Assembly (NCBI RefSeq): GCF_020886695.1
Contig: NZ_AP024485.1
Coordinates: 1,063,001-1,127,000, forward strand
Length of the DNA: 64,000 nucleotides
Direction of reading: 5' to 3'
Source of the DNA: Pseudodesulfovibrio sediminis
GTDB taxonomy: Bacteria > Desulfobacterota > Desulfovibrionia > Desulfovibrionales > Desulfovibrionaceae
The notes below the pieces were generated by a model. That model ran no database searches, was not told the origin of the DNA, and was given only the letters and a program-made list of their open reading frames with translations. Positions 12,021-21,046 of this stretch are shown in pieces (the first letter of the stretch is position 1; each line of letters opens with the position of its first letter). Position numbers and translations under genes: made by a program.

Positions 12021-13409
12021 ATGACCAAAGATGCCATTGTCAAAGAATTCGAAGCCATCGTCGGTGGCGAAAATGTTATGACCAGCGAGACTGACCGTCA
12101 CGCATACTCATACGATGCAGCCGTGCTTGACTCCGTCATGCCCGCGCTGGTCGTGCGCCCCGAAACAAGTGAAGCTCTTGGAGCTGCCACCAAATTATGC
12201 AACGACAATGGTCTGCCCCTGACTGTCCGCGGTGCAGGAACCAATCTTTCCGGTGGGACCATCCCCCACCCCGGCGGTGTTGTCGTTCTAACGAACGGCC
12301 TGAACCGCATTCTCGAAATCAATGAAGAAGACATGTACGCCGTGGTCGAACCGGGCGTCGTCACCGCGCAGTTTGCAGCAGAAGTTGCCAAACGCGGCCT
12401 CTTCTATCCCCCGGATCCGGGTTCCCAGACTGTCTCCACCCTTGGCGGCAACGTTGCCGAAAACGCCGGAGGCCTGCGCGGTCTCAAATATGGCGTCACC
12501 AAGGACTATGTCATGGGCATGGAATTCTGGGACGTTAACGGCCAACTCGTCAAGACCGGCTCCCGTACTGTCAAATGCGTCACCGGCTATAATCTGGCCG
12601 GACTCATGGTCGCCTCCGAAGGCACTCTGAGCGTCTTCGACAAAATCACTCTGAAGCTCATCCCTCCGGCACAGGCTGCCAAATCCATGATGGCGATCTT
12701 CCCCTCCATGAAGGCTGCATCCGAGACCGTTGCCGCCATCATCGCCAACAAGATCGTGCCTGCGACCCTGGAAATGATGGACAACTTCACCATCCGCACT
12801 GTCGAAAACTTCCGTGGAGCCGGACTGCCTGTCGAAGCGGCCGCCCTGCTGCTGATTGAAGTGGACGGCCACCCGGCTCAGGTTGAAGACGAAGCCGCCA
12901 TGGTCGAAAAGATCTGCAAGGCCAACGGAGCCACCGAGCTGAAGGTCGCCAAAGACGCCGCCGAACGCGACGCTGTCTGGCAGGCCCGTCGCGACGCACT
13001 GCCCGCACTGGCAAAGCTCAAGCCCACCTGTGTCCTTGAAGACGCCACCGTGCCCCGTTCCAAGATTCCGGCCATGATTGAGGCTCTGGAAGATATCTCC
13101 AAGAAGCTCGACCTGACCATCGGTACCTTCGGTCACGCTGGTGATGGCAACCTCCACCCCACCATCCTCACTGACAAGCGCGACAAGCAGGAATGGGAAC
13201 GTGTGGAAAAAGGCATCGATATGATCTTTGAAAAGGCGCTCGCCATGGGCGGCACACTCTCCGGCGAACACGGCATCGGCCTGGCGAAATCCAAATATCT
13301 GGAGCAGGAAACCACCCGCGCCACTTTGGAATACGCTCACCGCATGAAGTCCGTTCTTGATCCCAAGGGCATCCTGAACCCCGGCAAGATCATCGGTTTC
13401 AGGAAATAG
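12021..13409 (+). CDS. dld: FAD-linked D-lactate dehydrogenase / glycolate oxidase GlcD-type subunit
   Basis: Flavoprotein of 462 residues that oxidises D-lactate to pyruvate. FAD-binding type 4 domain in the first half (LTVRGAGTNLSGGTIPHPGG, PPDPGSQTVSTLGGNVAENAGG), then the C-terminal FAD-oxidase cap with FGHAGDGNLHP and the closing SGEHGIGLAKS motif. AGGAG lies before ATG 12021. The gene is nine bases ahead of an iron-sulfur partner, giving a GlcD/GlcF-like pair at the membrane. The same pair sits between lactate permease and pta in Desulfovibrio. D-lactate rather than glycolate is inferred from this context. Confidence 0.9.
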   Translation: MTKDAIVKEFEAIVGGENVMTSETDRHAYSYDAAVLDSVMPALVVRPETSEALGAATKLCNDNGLPLTVRGAGTNLSGGTIPHPGGVVVLTNGLNRILEINEEDMYAVVEPGVVTAQFAAEVAKRGLFYPPDPGSQTVSTLGGNVAENAGGLRGLKYGVTKDYVMGMEFWDVNGQLVKTGSRTVKCVTGYNLAGLMVASEGTLSVFDKITLKLIPPAQAAKSMMAIFPSMKAASETVAAIIANKIVPATLEMMDNFTIRTVENFRGAGLPVEAAALLLIEVDGHPAQVEDEAAMVEKICKANGATELKVAKDAAERDAVWQARRDALPALAKLKPTCVLEDATVPRSKIPAMIEALEDISKKLDLTIGTFGHAGDGNLHPTILTDKRDKQEWERVEKGIDMIFEKALAMGGTLSGEHGIGLAKSKYLEQETTRATLEYAHRMKSVLDPKGILNPGKIIGFRK

Positions 13410-13418
13410 GGGTATACA

Positions 13419-14708
13419 ATGGCTGATATCAACAAACTCGCCCAAATGTTCAAGGAGCTGGATGACCAGCTTGTCGGCTGCATGCGCTGCGGCATGTGTC
13501 AGGCAGTGTGTCCTGTTTTCGCACAGAGTGGTCGCGAAACAGACGTGACACGCGGCAAACTGGCCCTGCTTGACGGTCTGGCTTCCGAGATGCTCACCGA
13601 CCCTGAAGGGGTCAATGAAAAGCTCAACCGCTGTCTGCTCTGCGGCACATGCCAGTCCAACTGTCCTTCCGGCGTATCCGTCATGGACATCTTTCTGAAG
13701 GCCCGCGCCATCATGACCGGCTATTTCGGATTGTCACCGGTCAAGAAGGCCATTTTCCGTGGCATGCTCAAGAACCCCAAGTTGTTCAACATGTTAACCG
13801 ATATGGGCTCCCTGTTCCAGGGACTGTTCACCAAGAAGGTGGACGACATGCTCGGTTCGTCCTGTGCGCGTTTCAACGCGCCAGTCATCGGCGACCGTCA
13901 TTTCAACACCCTGTCCAGCAAGCCCCTGCACAAGACATTCCCCGAGATGGACTCCGCCCCCGGTAAATCCGGACTCAAGGTTGCCTTCTACGTGGGCTGT
14001 GTCATCGACAAGATATTCCCTCATGTGGGTGAAGCCATCCTCGATGTCCTCAAGTACCACGGCGTGGGCGTGTATATGCCTAAAGGTCAGGCATGCTGCG
14101 GTATTCCTGCGCTTTCGAGTGGCGACACAGAGACCTTCGACACGCTGGTCGATCTCAACATGGAACGGTTCAAAGACGGTGAATTCGACTATCTGGTCAC
14201 CGGCTGTGCCACCTGCACTTCCACTATCAAGGAATTGTGGCCCAGGATGTACACCGGCAACCCGGCTTTGAAGGGAGACATCAATGTCCTGGAACAAAAA
14301 ACCATGGACATCAGTCAATTCCTTGTAGATATATTGAAGATTACGCCTCAGGAAATTACAGGAGGCAAGTCGGTAACATACCATGATCCTTGCCATTTGA
14401 AGAATTCTCTTGGTGTAACAGCCCAACCACGAACGGTGATCAAGGCCGCTGGTTGTGATTTCAAGGAAATGGCTGAAGCAGGCACATGCTGTGGCTGCGG
14501 AGGCAGCTTCAATATTGCCCACTACGATATGTCCAAGAAAATTGGTGGTCGCAAAGCAGACAATATCATGGCTTCCGGTGCACAGATTGCTGCAACCAGC
14601 TGTCCGGCATGTATGTTGCAAATTACAGACATGCTCTCTCAGAAAGAGGCGAGCATGGAATGCAAACATGTCATAGAACTCTACGCAGATACCCTGCGTG
14701 GGAAATAA
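13419..14708 (+). CDS. GlcF-like iron-sulfur subunit of D-lactate dehydrogenase (two 4Fe-4S, two CCG domains)
   Basis: 429-residue electron-transfer partner of the preceding flavoprotein. N-terminal ferredoxin motifs CMRCGMCQAVCPVF and CLLCGTCQSNCPSG hold two [4Fe-4S] clusters. Two CCG domains follow (YVGCVIDKIFP...ACCGIPALSSGD and YHDPCHLKNSLGV...CCGCGGSF), as in GlcF, HdrB and LutA. It probably passes electrons from lactate to the quinone pool or to heterodisulfide-reductase-like complexes. The final CXXC near SCPACMLQ completes the second CCG domain. The start at 13419 follows AGGGGTATACA, nine bases after the previous stop. Confidence 0.9.
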   Translation: MADINKLAQMFKELDDQLVGCMRCGMCQAVCPVFAQSGRETDVTRGKLALLDGLASEMLTDPEGVNEKLNRCLLCGTCQSNCPSGVSVMDIFLKARAIMTGYFGLSPVKKAIFRGMLKNPKLFNMLTDMGSLFQGLFTKKVDDMLGSSCARFNAPVIGDRHFNTLSSKPLHKTFPEMDSAPGKSGLKVAFYVGCVIDKIFPHVGEAILDVLKYHGVGVYMPKGQACCGIPALSSGDTETFDTLVDLNMERFKDGEFDYLVTGCATCTSTIKELWPRMYTGNPALKGDINVLEQKTMDISQFLVDILKITPQEITGGKSVTYHDPCHLKNSLGVTAQPRTVIKAAGCDFKEMAEAGTCCGCGGSFNIAHYDMSKKIGGRKADNIMASGAQIAATSCPACMLQITDMLSQKEASMECKHVIELYADTLRGK

Positions 14709-14729
14709 GGACCAACAAGGAACCTATCA

Positions 14730-16844
14730 ATGTCTAAGAACCTGTATGTGAGTGCGACAGAGGAACGCAGCGGAAAGTCCGCTGTCATTCTGGGTGTCAT
14801 GCAGATGCTCCTGCGTGAAATCAACAATGTCGCCATCTTTCGGCCCATAATCAATGATCCTGGCGAAGGGAACAAGGATCACGACATCTCCCTGATGATC
14901 GATCATTTCAAACTCTCCATCCCTTATCGCGATACATATGCATACACGCTCAAGGAAACCCGTGAACTGATCAACTCCGGTCAGTATGCGCTGGTCCTCG
15001 AGAACATCCTGAACAAGTACAAGGCGCTTGAAGAAGAGTATGACTTCGTGCTCTGTGAAGGCACTGACTTCAAGGGCAAGGACCCTGCATTCGAGTTTGA
15101 TCTCAACGCGGACATTGCAGCCAACATCGGTTCTCCGATGTTGGTTGTCACCTCCGGACGAGACAAGACTCCGGATGAAGTGGTGAACATCACCCAGACC
15201 ACGCTGGACACTCTGGTCGAAAAAGGCGTGGAGCCATTGGCCTGTCTGGTCAACCGCGCCCCCGACGGCATGACCGATGAACTGGTCAGCCATATCGAAT
15301 ACAAGGATGCTCCAGGCCACATGCCGGTGTATGTCATTCCTGAAAACGAAGCCCTCGGGAAACCGACCATCGCCGATGTGAAGCGGTGGCTTGATGCTGA
15401 TGTTCTCTATGGTCACTCCGGCCTCCAGTCCCTCGTGGACAACTATGTCATCGCGGCCATGCAGATCGGCAACTTTCTCGATTATATAGAACCCGGCAGT
15501 CTGATCATCACCCCAGGTGACCGTTCTGACATCATTTTGTCGAGTCTCGCGACAAGATTGTCCTCTTCCTATCCTGACATTGCAGGCATCGTGCTGACCG
15601 GCGGACTTGAAGTGTCCACCAATGTCCACAAGCTCATCGAAGGATGGACCGGCGTGCCCGTACCCGTACTGGCCGTCAAGGGTCACACCTACCACAACGT
15701 GCAGGAACTCAACCGTCTTTACGGCCGCATCGAAGCTGACGACTATCAGCGTATCGCAACCGCTCTGGGTGGATTCACCCAGCATGTGAACGTTGATGAA
15801 CTGCGCGACCGCCTGATCGAGCAGCGCTCCGTTCGGGTCACACCGAAGATGTTCGAGTTCTCCCTGTTCGACAAGGCTTCCCGCAACAAACAGCGTATCG
15901 TCCTGCCTGAAGGCACTGGCGAACGGATATTGCGTGCCACGGATATCCTGCTTCGTCGCGGTGTAGCTGACATCATCCTCCTTGGACGTGAGGATGAAAT
16001 CCGCAACAATGCATCGAAATTCGGCGTGGATATCTCCGAAGTGCAGATTATTGATCCCGCCGAGTCCGAATTACTGGACTCCTTTGCCGAGGAATACCTT
16101 GAGCTCAGGAAACACAAGGGTATGATCGCTGAAATGGCCTGGGACCGCATGTCAGACACCACCTACTTCGGTACCATGATGGTATACAAGGGCTTTGCCG
16201 ATGGCATGGTCTCCGGTTCCGTGACCACCACGGCCCAGACCATCCGCCCCGCTTTTGAATTCGTGAAAACGAAACCGGGAAGCTCCATTGTTTCCTCTGT
16301 TTTCCTCATGTGCCTGAAAGACCGTGTGCTGGTGTACGGTGACTGTGCCGTCAACACCAATCCCAATGCCCAGCAGTTGGCCGAAATCGCCATCTCCGCC
16401 GCCGAAACTGCCAAGATCTTTGGCGTGGAACCCAGAGTAGCCATGCTCAGCTACTCCACCGGTAAATCCGGCAAGGGTGAAGACGTGCAAAAGGTCACTG
16501 AAGCGACAGAACTGGCCCAGCAATACATCAAGGAACGTGGACTGGACTTCCCCATCGAAGGCCCGCTCCAGTATGACGCCGCTGTCGACCCGGATGTCGC
16601 CAAGGTAAAAATGCCCGATTCCGACGTGGCTGGTAAGGCGACCGTTTTCATCTTCCCGGACCTGAACACCGGCAACAACACCTACAAGGCGGTTCAACGT
16701 GCAGCTAACGCCGTGGCTATCGGTCCTGTCCTTCAGGGCTTGAACAAGCCGGTCAACGACCTCTCCCGAGGCTGCACCGTGCCTGACATCGTCAACACCG
16801 TCGCCATCACCGCGATCCAAGCACAAGCAGAAAAAGGCAAATAA
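14730..16844 (+). CDS. pta: phosphate acetyltransferase, long form with N-terminal BioD-like and DRTGG domains
   Basis: Converts acetyl-CoA and phosphate to acetyl phosphate. 704 residues: an N-terminal P-loop-like domain resembling dethiobiotin synthetase (SATEERSGKSAVILG), a central DRTGG-type regulatory domain (SLIITPGDRSDIILS), and a C-terminal catalytic PTA_PTB domain of about 330 residues (RIVLPEGTGERILRA, SGSVTTTAQTIRP, SYSTGKSGKGEDV, GPLQYDAAVDP). The long form is usual in Desulfovibrio and enterobacteria. The stop abuts the ackA start (TAA then ATG), so the two are translationally coupled. Confidence 0.96.
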   Translation: MSKNLYVSATEERSGKSAVILGVMQMLLREINNVAIFRPIINDPGEGNKDHDISLMIDHFKLSIPYRDTYAYTLKETRELINSGQYALVLENILNKYKALEEEYDFVLCEGTDFKGKDPAFEFDLNADIAANIGSPMLVVTSGRDKTPDEVVNITQTTLDTLVEKGVEPLACLVNRAPDGMTDELVSHIEYKDAPGHMPVYVIPENEALGKPTIADVKRWLDADVLYGHSGLQSLVDNYVIAAMQIGNFLDYIEPGSLIITPGDRSDIILSSLATRLSSSYPDIAGIVLTGGLEVSTNVHKLIEGWTGVPVPVLAVKGHTYHNVQELNRLYGRIEADDYQRIATALGGFTQHVNVDELRDRLIEQRSVRVTPKMFEFSLFDKASRNKQRIVLPEGTGERILRATDILLRRGVADIILLGREDEIRNNASKFGVDISEVQIIDPAESELLDSFAEEYLELRKHKGMIAEMAWDRMSDTTYFGTMMVYKGFADGMVSGSVTTTAQTIRPAFEFVKTKPGSSIVSSVFLMCLKDRVLVYGDCAVNTNPNAQQLAEIAISAAETAKIFGVEPRVAMLSYSTGKSGKGEDVQKVTEATELAQQYIKERGLDFPIEGPLQYDAAVDPDVAKVKMPDSDVAGKATVFIFPDLNTGNNTYKAVQRAANAVAIGPVLQGLNKPVNDLSRGCTVPDIVNTVAITAIQAQAEKGK

Positions 16845-18047
16845 ATGAAAATACTTGTAATCAACTCTGGCAGCTCGTCCATCAAGTACCAGCTCCTTGA
16901 CATGGACACCGAGTCCGTCATGGTCACCGGTCTGGTGGAACGTATCGGCGAGGCTCAGGGAAGCCTGGTCAACAAGACCTTCCCCGGCACCGACAAACAA
17001 ACGGTCACCGAGCTGGATCAGCCAATCCCCAACCACAGCGAAGGACTGCGCCTGTCCATCGAACTTATCTGCGGCGGCGACAACGCAGTCTGCTCCATCA
17101 AGGACATTGATGCAGTGGGCCACCGTGTCGTGGCCGGTGGCGAAAAATTCTGCGCCCCGGTCATGGTCAAGGATGACATGTGGCCGGACCTGAAAGAAAC
17201 GGAACGACTGGCCCCCCTGCACAACCCTGCCAACCTCGGCGGCGCCAAGGATGCCATGGAACTGTTCCCGGATGTTCCTCACGTCCTGGTCTTCGACACC
17301 GCCTTTCATTCAACCATTCCGCCTCACGCCTTCATGTATGCACTGCCATACGAATGCTACGAGAAGGATAACATCCGCCGGTACGGCGCTCATGGCACCT
17401 CCCACAAATTCGTGGCAGGAGAATGCGCCCGTTTGATCGGCAAGCCTGCGGAAGAGACCAACATAATCACCATCCATTTGGGCAATGGCGCTTCCATGGC
17501 CGCAGTGGAGAACGGAAAATGCGTGGACACCTCCATGGGCCTGACGCCTCTGGAAGGTCTGGTCATGGGAACCCGTTCCGGTGATATCGATCCTGCCGTA
17601 CACAACTATCTGGCTGTGAACCGCGGCATGAGCATCGCGGACATTGACACCATGCTGAACAAGGAATCCGGACTCAAGGGTTTGTGCGGCATGAACGACA
17701 TGCGTGATATCCATGCAGCCATTGAAAAAGGTGACAAACACGCCGAACTGGCCCTTGGTGTACAGACCTACCGTAACAGGAAGTATGTATCCTCTTACAT
17801 GGGTGTACTTGGCCGTGTGGACGCCATCGTGTTCACTGCCGGCATCGGCGAGAACGATGCCATAGTCAGACAGAAGTCCCTGGAAGGACTTGAAAACTTC
17901 GGCGTCAAAATCGACGAGGAAGTCAACAATCAACGAGCGAAAGCCCCCCTCAAGATCTCTGCCGATGACAGTCTGGTGGAAATCTGGGTTATCCCGACCA
18001 ATGAAGAACTCGCCATTGCCAGGGAAACAAAAAGTATAGTGGAATAA
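16845..18047 (+). CDS. ackA: acetate kinase
   Basis: 400-residue ASKHA-fold kinase that makes ATP and acetate from acetyl phosphate, the substrate-level phosphorylation step of lactate oxidation in sulfate reducers. Motifs: phosphate-binding INSGSSSIKYQL at the N-terminus, HRVVAGGEKF, catalytic region VFDTAFHSTIPP, RRYGAHGTSHKFV, adenosine-binding IHLGNGASMAAV, and FTAGIGENDAIVR near the end. Length and motifs are typical. It directly follows pta with no gap. Confidence 0.97.
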   Translation: MKILVINSGSSSIKYQLLDMDTESVMVTGLVERIGEAQGSLVNKTFPGTDKQTVTELDQPIPNHSEGLRLSIELICGGDNAVCSIKDIDAVGHRVVAGGEKFCAPVMVKDDMWPDLKETERLAPLHNPANLGGAKDAMELFPDVPHVLVFDTAFHSTIPPHAFMYALPYECYEKDNIRRYGAHGTSHKFVAGECARLIGKPAEETNIITIHLGNGASMAAVENGKCVDTSMGLTPLEGLVMGTRSGDIDPAVHNYLAVNRGMSIADIDTMLNKESGLKGLCGMNDMRDIHAAIEKGDKHAELALGVQTYRNRKYVSSYMGVLGRVDAIVFTAGIGENDAIVRQKSLEGLENFGVKIDEEVNNQRAKAPLKISADDSLVEIWVIPTNEELAIARETKSIVE

Positions 18048-18087
18048 GACCAAGTTGCGGTCCAATTTAATGTAGGAGGTAGGCACT

Positions 18088-18717
18088 ATGTCTTCCAAGG
18101 ATTCCTTGTGCCAAAAATTCACGGAAAAGGCAGAACTGGTCTCGGCGTTCGTGACCACGATCAAGACCGAGGACGAAGCCCTCGATTACACCATTAACCT
18201 CTGTGACAAGAAGCAGGCATGCCAGCTTTTGGTCAGCGGATGCGAAGAAGGTCTGTCCGACAAGGCCGGAGAATTGTGCGAGACCAAGCAAACCAAGGTC
18301 ATCGCCGCTCCCGGTCTTAAAAAGACCCTGTATAAGGAGCTTGCTGCAAAAAGCGAGAAAGCCGGATTCAACTGTATCGATTCCGGCATGCGCGATCTCC
18401 TCGCCGGCATAGACATCGGCTTCACCTATGCCGAATACGGCATTGCCGACACAGGGACTCTGATGCTCGACTGTCCCGGCGAGGAGCTTCGTCTGTCCAC
18501 TATGATCAGTGAATTCCACGTCTGCGTGTTGCCCACGTCCAAGATCAAGGCAAACACCTATGAAGTGGAAAAGATGATGCTTACCCGCATGAAAAAGACC
18601 CCTGATTACATGGCCTATATCACCGGCGCCAGCCGTACCGCGGACATTGAGCGCGTTCTCGCCCTGGGTGTGCACGGACCTCTTGAACTCCATATCCTGC
18701 TGCTGGAGGACGACTAA
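18088..18717 (+). CDS. lutC: LutC-like LUD-domain subunit of L-lactate dehydrogenase
   Basis: 209-residue LUD (DUF162) protein. The second half has the family core: GIDIGFTYAEYGIADTGTLMLDCPGEELRLSTM and a C-terminal ITGASRTADIERVLALGVHGP, the characteristic LutC ending. In Lut systems LutC acts with LutA and LutB as the L-lactate-oxidising iron-sulfur enzyme. TAGGAGGT lies nine bases before ATG 18088, the best ribosome binding site in this operon. Here the partner gene 18719-20869 begins one base after the stop. Confidence 0.88.
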   Translation: MSSKDSLCQKFTEKAELVSAFVTTIKTEDEALDYTINLCDKKQACQLLVSGCEEGLSDKAGELCETKQTKVIAAPGLKKTLYKELAAKSEKAGFNCIDSGMRDLLAGIDIGFTYAEYGIADTGTLMLDCPGEELRLSTMISEFHVCVLPTSKIKANTYEVEKMMLTRMKKTPDYMAYITGASRTADIERVLALGVHGPLELHILLLEDD

Positions 18718-18718
18718 A

Positions 18719-20869
18719 ATGCAAAAAGCCCATGATCTCAAAGAATACCGTGACGAACTGCGCGAATCCCTGGATAACGACTTCCTGCGCACCACGCTCG
18801 ACAATTTCGCCATTGCCTATCGGGCCGGAAGAGCCAATGCCTTCAAGGACATGGATGTCCGTTCTCTGATCAACGACATCGCTGAATCCAAGGATATTGC
18901 CGGAAAAAACGCCGACAAACTGTTCCGTGATTTCAAACGTAACGCTGAAGCCGCCGGCATCCATGTGCACTTTGCCAAGGATGGAGCCGAAGCCAACGCC
19001 ATCATTGCCAAGATCGCCAAGGACACCGGTTGCAAAAAAATCGTCAAATCCAAATCAATGACTGCCGAGGAAACTCTCCTCAATCATGATCTGGAAGATG
19101 AAGGATTGGAAGTAACCGAGACCGATCTCGGTGAATGGATTATCCAGCTGCGCCACGAGGGCCCGTCCCACATGGTCATGCCGGCTATCCACCTCTCCCG
19201 CTATCAGGTAGGTGAACTCTTTACCGAAGTCACCGGCAAGGAACAGGACGCCGAAATCGAAAAGCTGGTCAAGGTCGCCCGACGCGAACTGCGCCAGAAA
19301 TATATCGAAGCCGACATGGGCATCACGGGCGCCAACTTTGCCGTGGCAGAAACCGGCGGCATCGGCCTGGTCACCAACGAGGGCAACGCCCGTCTGGTGT
19401 CCACCCTGCCCCGCGTGCATGTTGCCCTCATGGGACTCGACAAACTCCTGCCCTCCCTGCATGACGCTCTGCGCATCCTGAAGGCGCTGCCCCGCAACGC
19501 CACAGGTCAGCAGATCACCTCCTATGTAACCTGGATTACCGGTGCCAACGAGTGTCTCTCTGCCGAAGACGGCAAAAAGGAAATTCACTACGTCATGCTG
19601 GACAACGGTCGTTCCGAACTGGTCAACGATCCGCTCTTTTCCCAGGTCAACCGGTGTGTGCGCTGTGGCGCGTGTGCCAACGTCTGCCCGGTCTACCGAC
19701 TGGTGGGCGGTCACAAGATGGGCCACATTTACATTGGTGCCATCGGCCTGATCCTGACCTACTTCTTCCACGGCAAGGACAAGGCCAAGAACCTGGTCCA
19801 GAACTGCATCAACTGCGAAGCATGCAAGGATGTTTGCGCCGGCGGTATTGATCTGCCACGGCTTATCAAGGACATCCACGCTCGCATTCAGGATGAGGAC
19901 GGCCACCCGCTGCCGAGCATGCTCCTGGGCAAGGTGCTCAAGAACCGCAAGCTCTTCCACACCCTGCTTCGTGCTGCAAAATGGGGCCAGAAGCCAGTGG
20001 CCGAAAAGGATGGATTCATCCGTCACCTGCCCATGATCTTCTCCAAGGAGCACAGTTTCCGTGCCCTGCCAACCATTGCCGAAAAGCCGTTCCGCGACTG
20101 GTGGAAGGAAAACAAGATCAAGGTCAAGAATCCCAAGCACCGCGTGGCCCTGTTCTCCGGTTGCGTACAGGACTTTGTCTACCCCGAACAGATGCAGGCT
20201 GCCGTTGAACTCTTCCAGAACAACGAAGTCTCCATGACCTACCCAATGGAACAGTCCTGTTGCGGCCTGCCTGTCCAGATGATGGGAGAGATGAAAGCGT
20301 CCAAAGATGTAGCCATCCAGAACCTGCGCGCCTTCGAGACTGATGCCTACGACTACATCATCACATTGTGCGCTTCCTGTGCCGCTCATCTCAAGCACAA
20401 CTATCCCAAGTTGGTGGCGGACAATCCCAGACTGAAAGCCAAGGCTGAGGAATTCGCATCCAAGGTCATTGATTACTCTTCCTTCGTGAATGACGTACTC
20501 AAGGTGGAGGCCTCCGCTTTTACCAAGACCGGTGAAAAGGCCACATACCATGCCCCCTGCCACCTGTGCCGCGGCCTGGATGTCCACGAAGCCCCACGCG
20601 AGCTGATCGAAAAGGGCGGCCTGGAATATGTGGAATGCACTGAAGAAGAAGTCTGCTGCGGATTCGGCGGCACCTTCTCCATGAAGTTCCCCGAGCTGTC
20701 GGCCGAGCTGCTGAACAAGAAGCTCAACAACGTCGAAGCCACCGGTGCGGATACGCTGCTTACCGACTGCCCCGGCTGCATCATGCAGTTGCGCGGCGGC
20801 CTCAAGGCCCGTGATTCCCACGTGAAGGTGAAGCATGTCTCCGAGGTACTGGCAAAGAATAAAAAATAG
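18719..20869 (+). CDS. lutB: fused LutB-LutA-type iron-sulfur L-lactate dehydrogenase subunit
   Basis: 716-residue protein from ATG 18719 (GGAGG upstream). Order: N-terminal LUD domain (about 60-300, with ADMGITGANFAVAETGGIGLVTNEGN), two [4Fe-4S] motifs (CVRCGACANVCPVY and CINCEACKDVCAGG), then two CCG domains (FSGCVQDFVYPEQ...CCGLPVQMMGE and YHAPCHLCRGLD...CCGFGGTFS). In Bacillus these parts are split between LutB and LutA; here they are fused, as in Desulfovibrio. With LutC it oxidises L-lactate, complementing the D-lactate enzyme earlier in the operon. It is the last gene before the terminator at 20959. Confidence 0.9.
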   Translation: MQKAHDLKEYRDELRESLDNDFLRTTLDNFAIAYRAGRANAFKDMDVRSLINDIAESKDIAGKNADKLFRDFKRNAEAAGIHVHFAKDGAEANAIIAKIAKDTGCKKIVKSKSMTAEETLLNHDLEDEGLEVTETDLGEWIIQLRHEGPSHMVMPAIHLSRYQVGELFTEVTGKEQDAEIEKLVKVARRELRQKYIEADMGITGANFAVAETGGIGLVTNEGNARLVSTLPRVHVALMGLDKLLPSLHDALRILKALPRNATGQQITSYVTWITGANECLSAEDGKKEIHYVMLDNGRSELVNDPLFSQVNRCVRCGACANVCPVYRLVGGHKMGHIYIGAIGLILTYFFHGKDKAKNLVQNCINCEACKDVCAGGIDLPRLIKDIHARIQDEDGHPLPSMLLGKVLKNRKLFHTLLRAAKWGQKPVAEKDGFIRHLPMIFSKEHSFRALPTIAEKPFRDWWKENKIKVKNPKHRVALFSGCVQDFVYPEQMQAAVELFQNNEVSMTYPMEQSCCGLPVQMMGEMKASKDVAIQNLRAFETDAYDYIITLCASCAAHLKHNYPKLVADNPRLKAKAEEFASKVIDYSSFVNDVLKVEASAFTKTGEKATYHAPCHLCRGLDVHEAPRELIEKGGLEYVECTEEEVCCGFGGTFSMKFPELSAELLNKKLNNVEATGADTLLTDCPGCIMQLRGGLKARDSHVKVKHVSEVLAKNKK

Positions 20870-20958
20870 CACCAATAGAATTTGAGGCTCTCTTAAGGTT
20901 AGGACCGCAATCCACAGAAGCACCATACCCCGCTTCCTCCGTATGATACGGCCTCAAA

Positions 20959-21011
20959 AGCTCCCTGTTCACATCGTGAGCAGGGAGCTGTTTCATCTTC
21001 TCATCTTTTTT
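20959..21011 (+). terminator. terminator of the lactate operon
   Basis: AGCTCCCTGTTCAC (20959-20972) pairs with GTGAGCAGGGAGCT (20976-20989) with one G-U pair and a 3-base loop, followed by a T-rich stretch ending in TTTTTT (21006-21011). No gene lies in the gap 20870-21046. Confidence 0.75.
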
Positions 21012-21046
21012 GCACGTAGCGGGCATTGCCCCATATGAGGACCATC

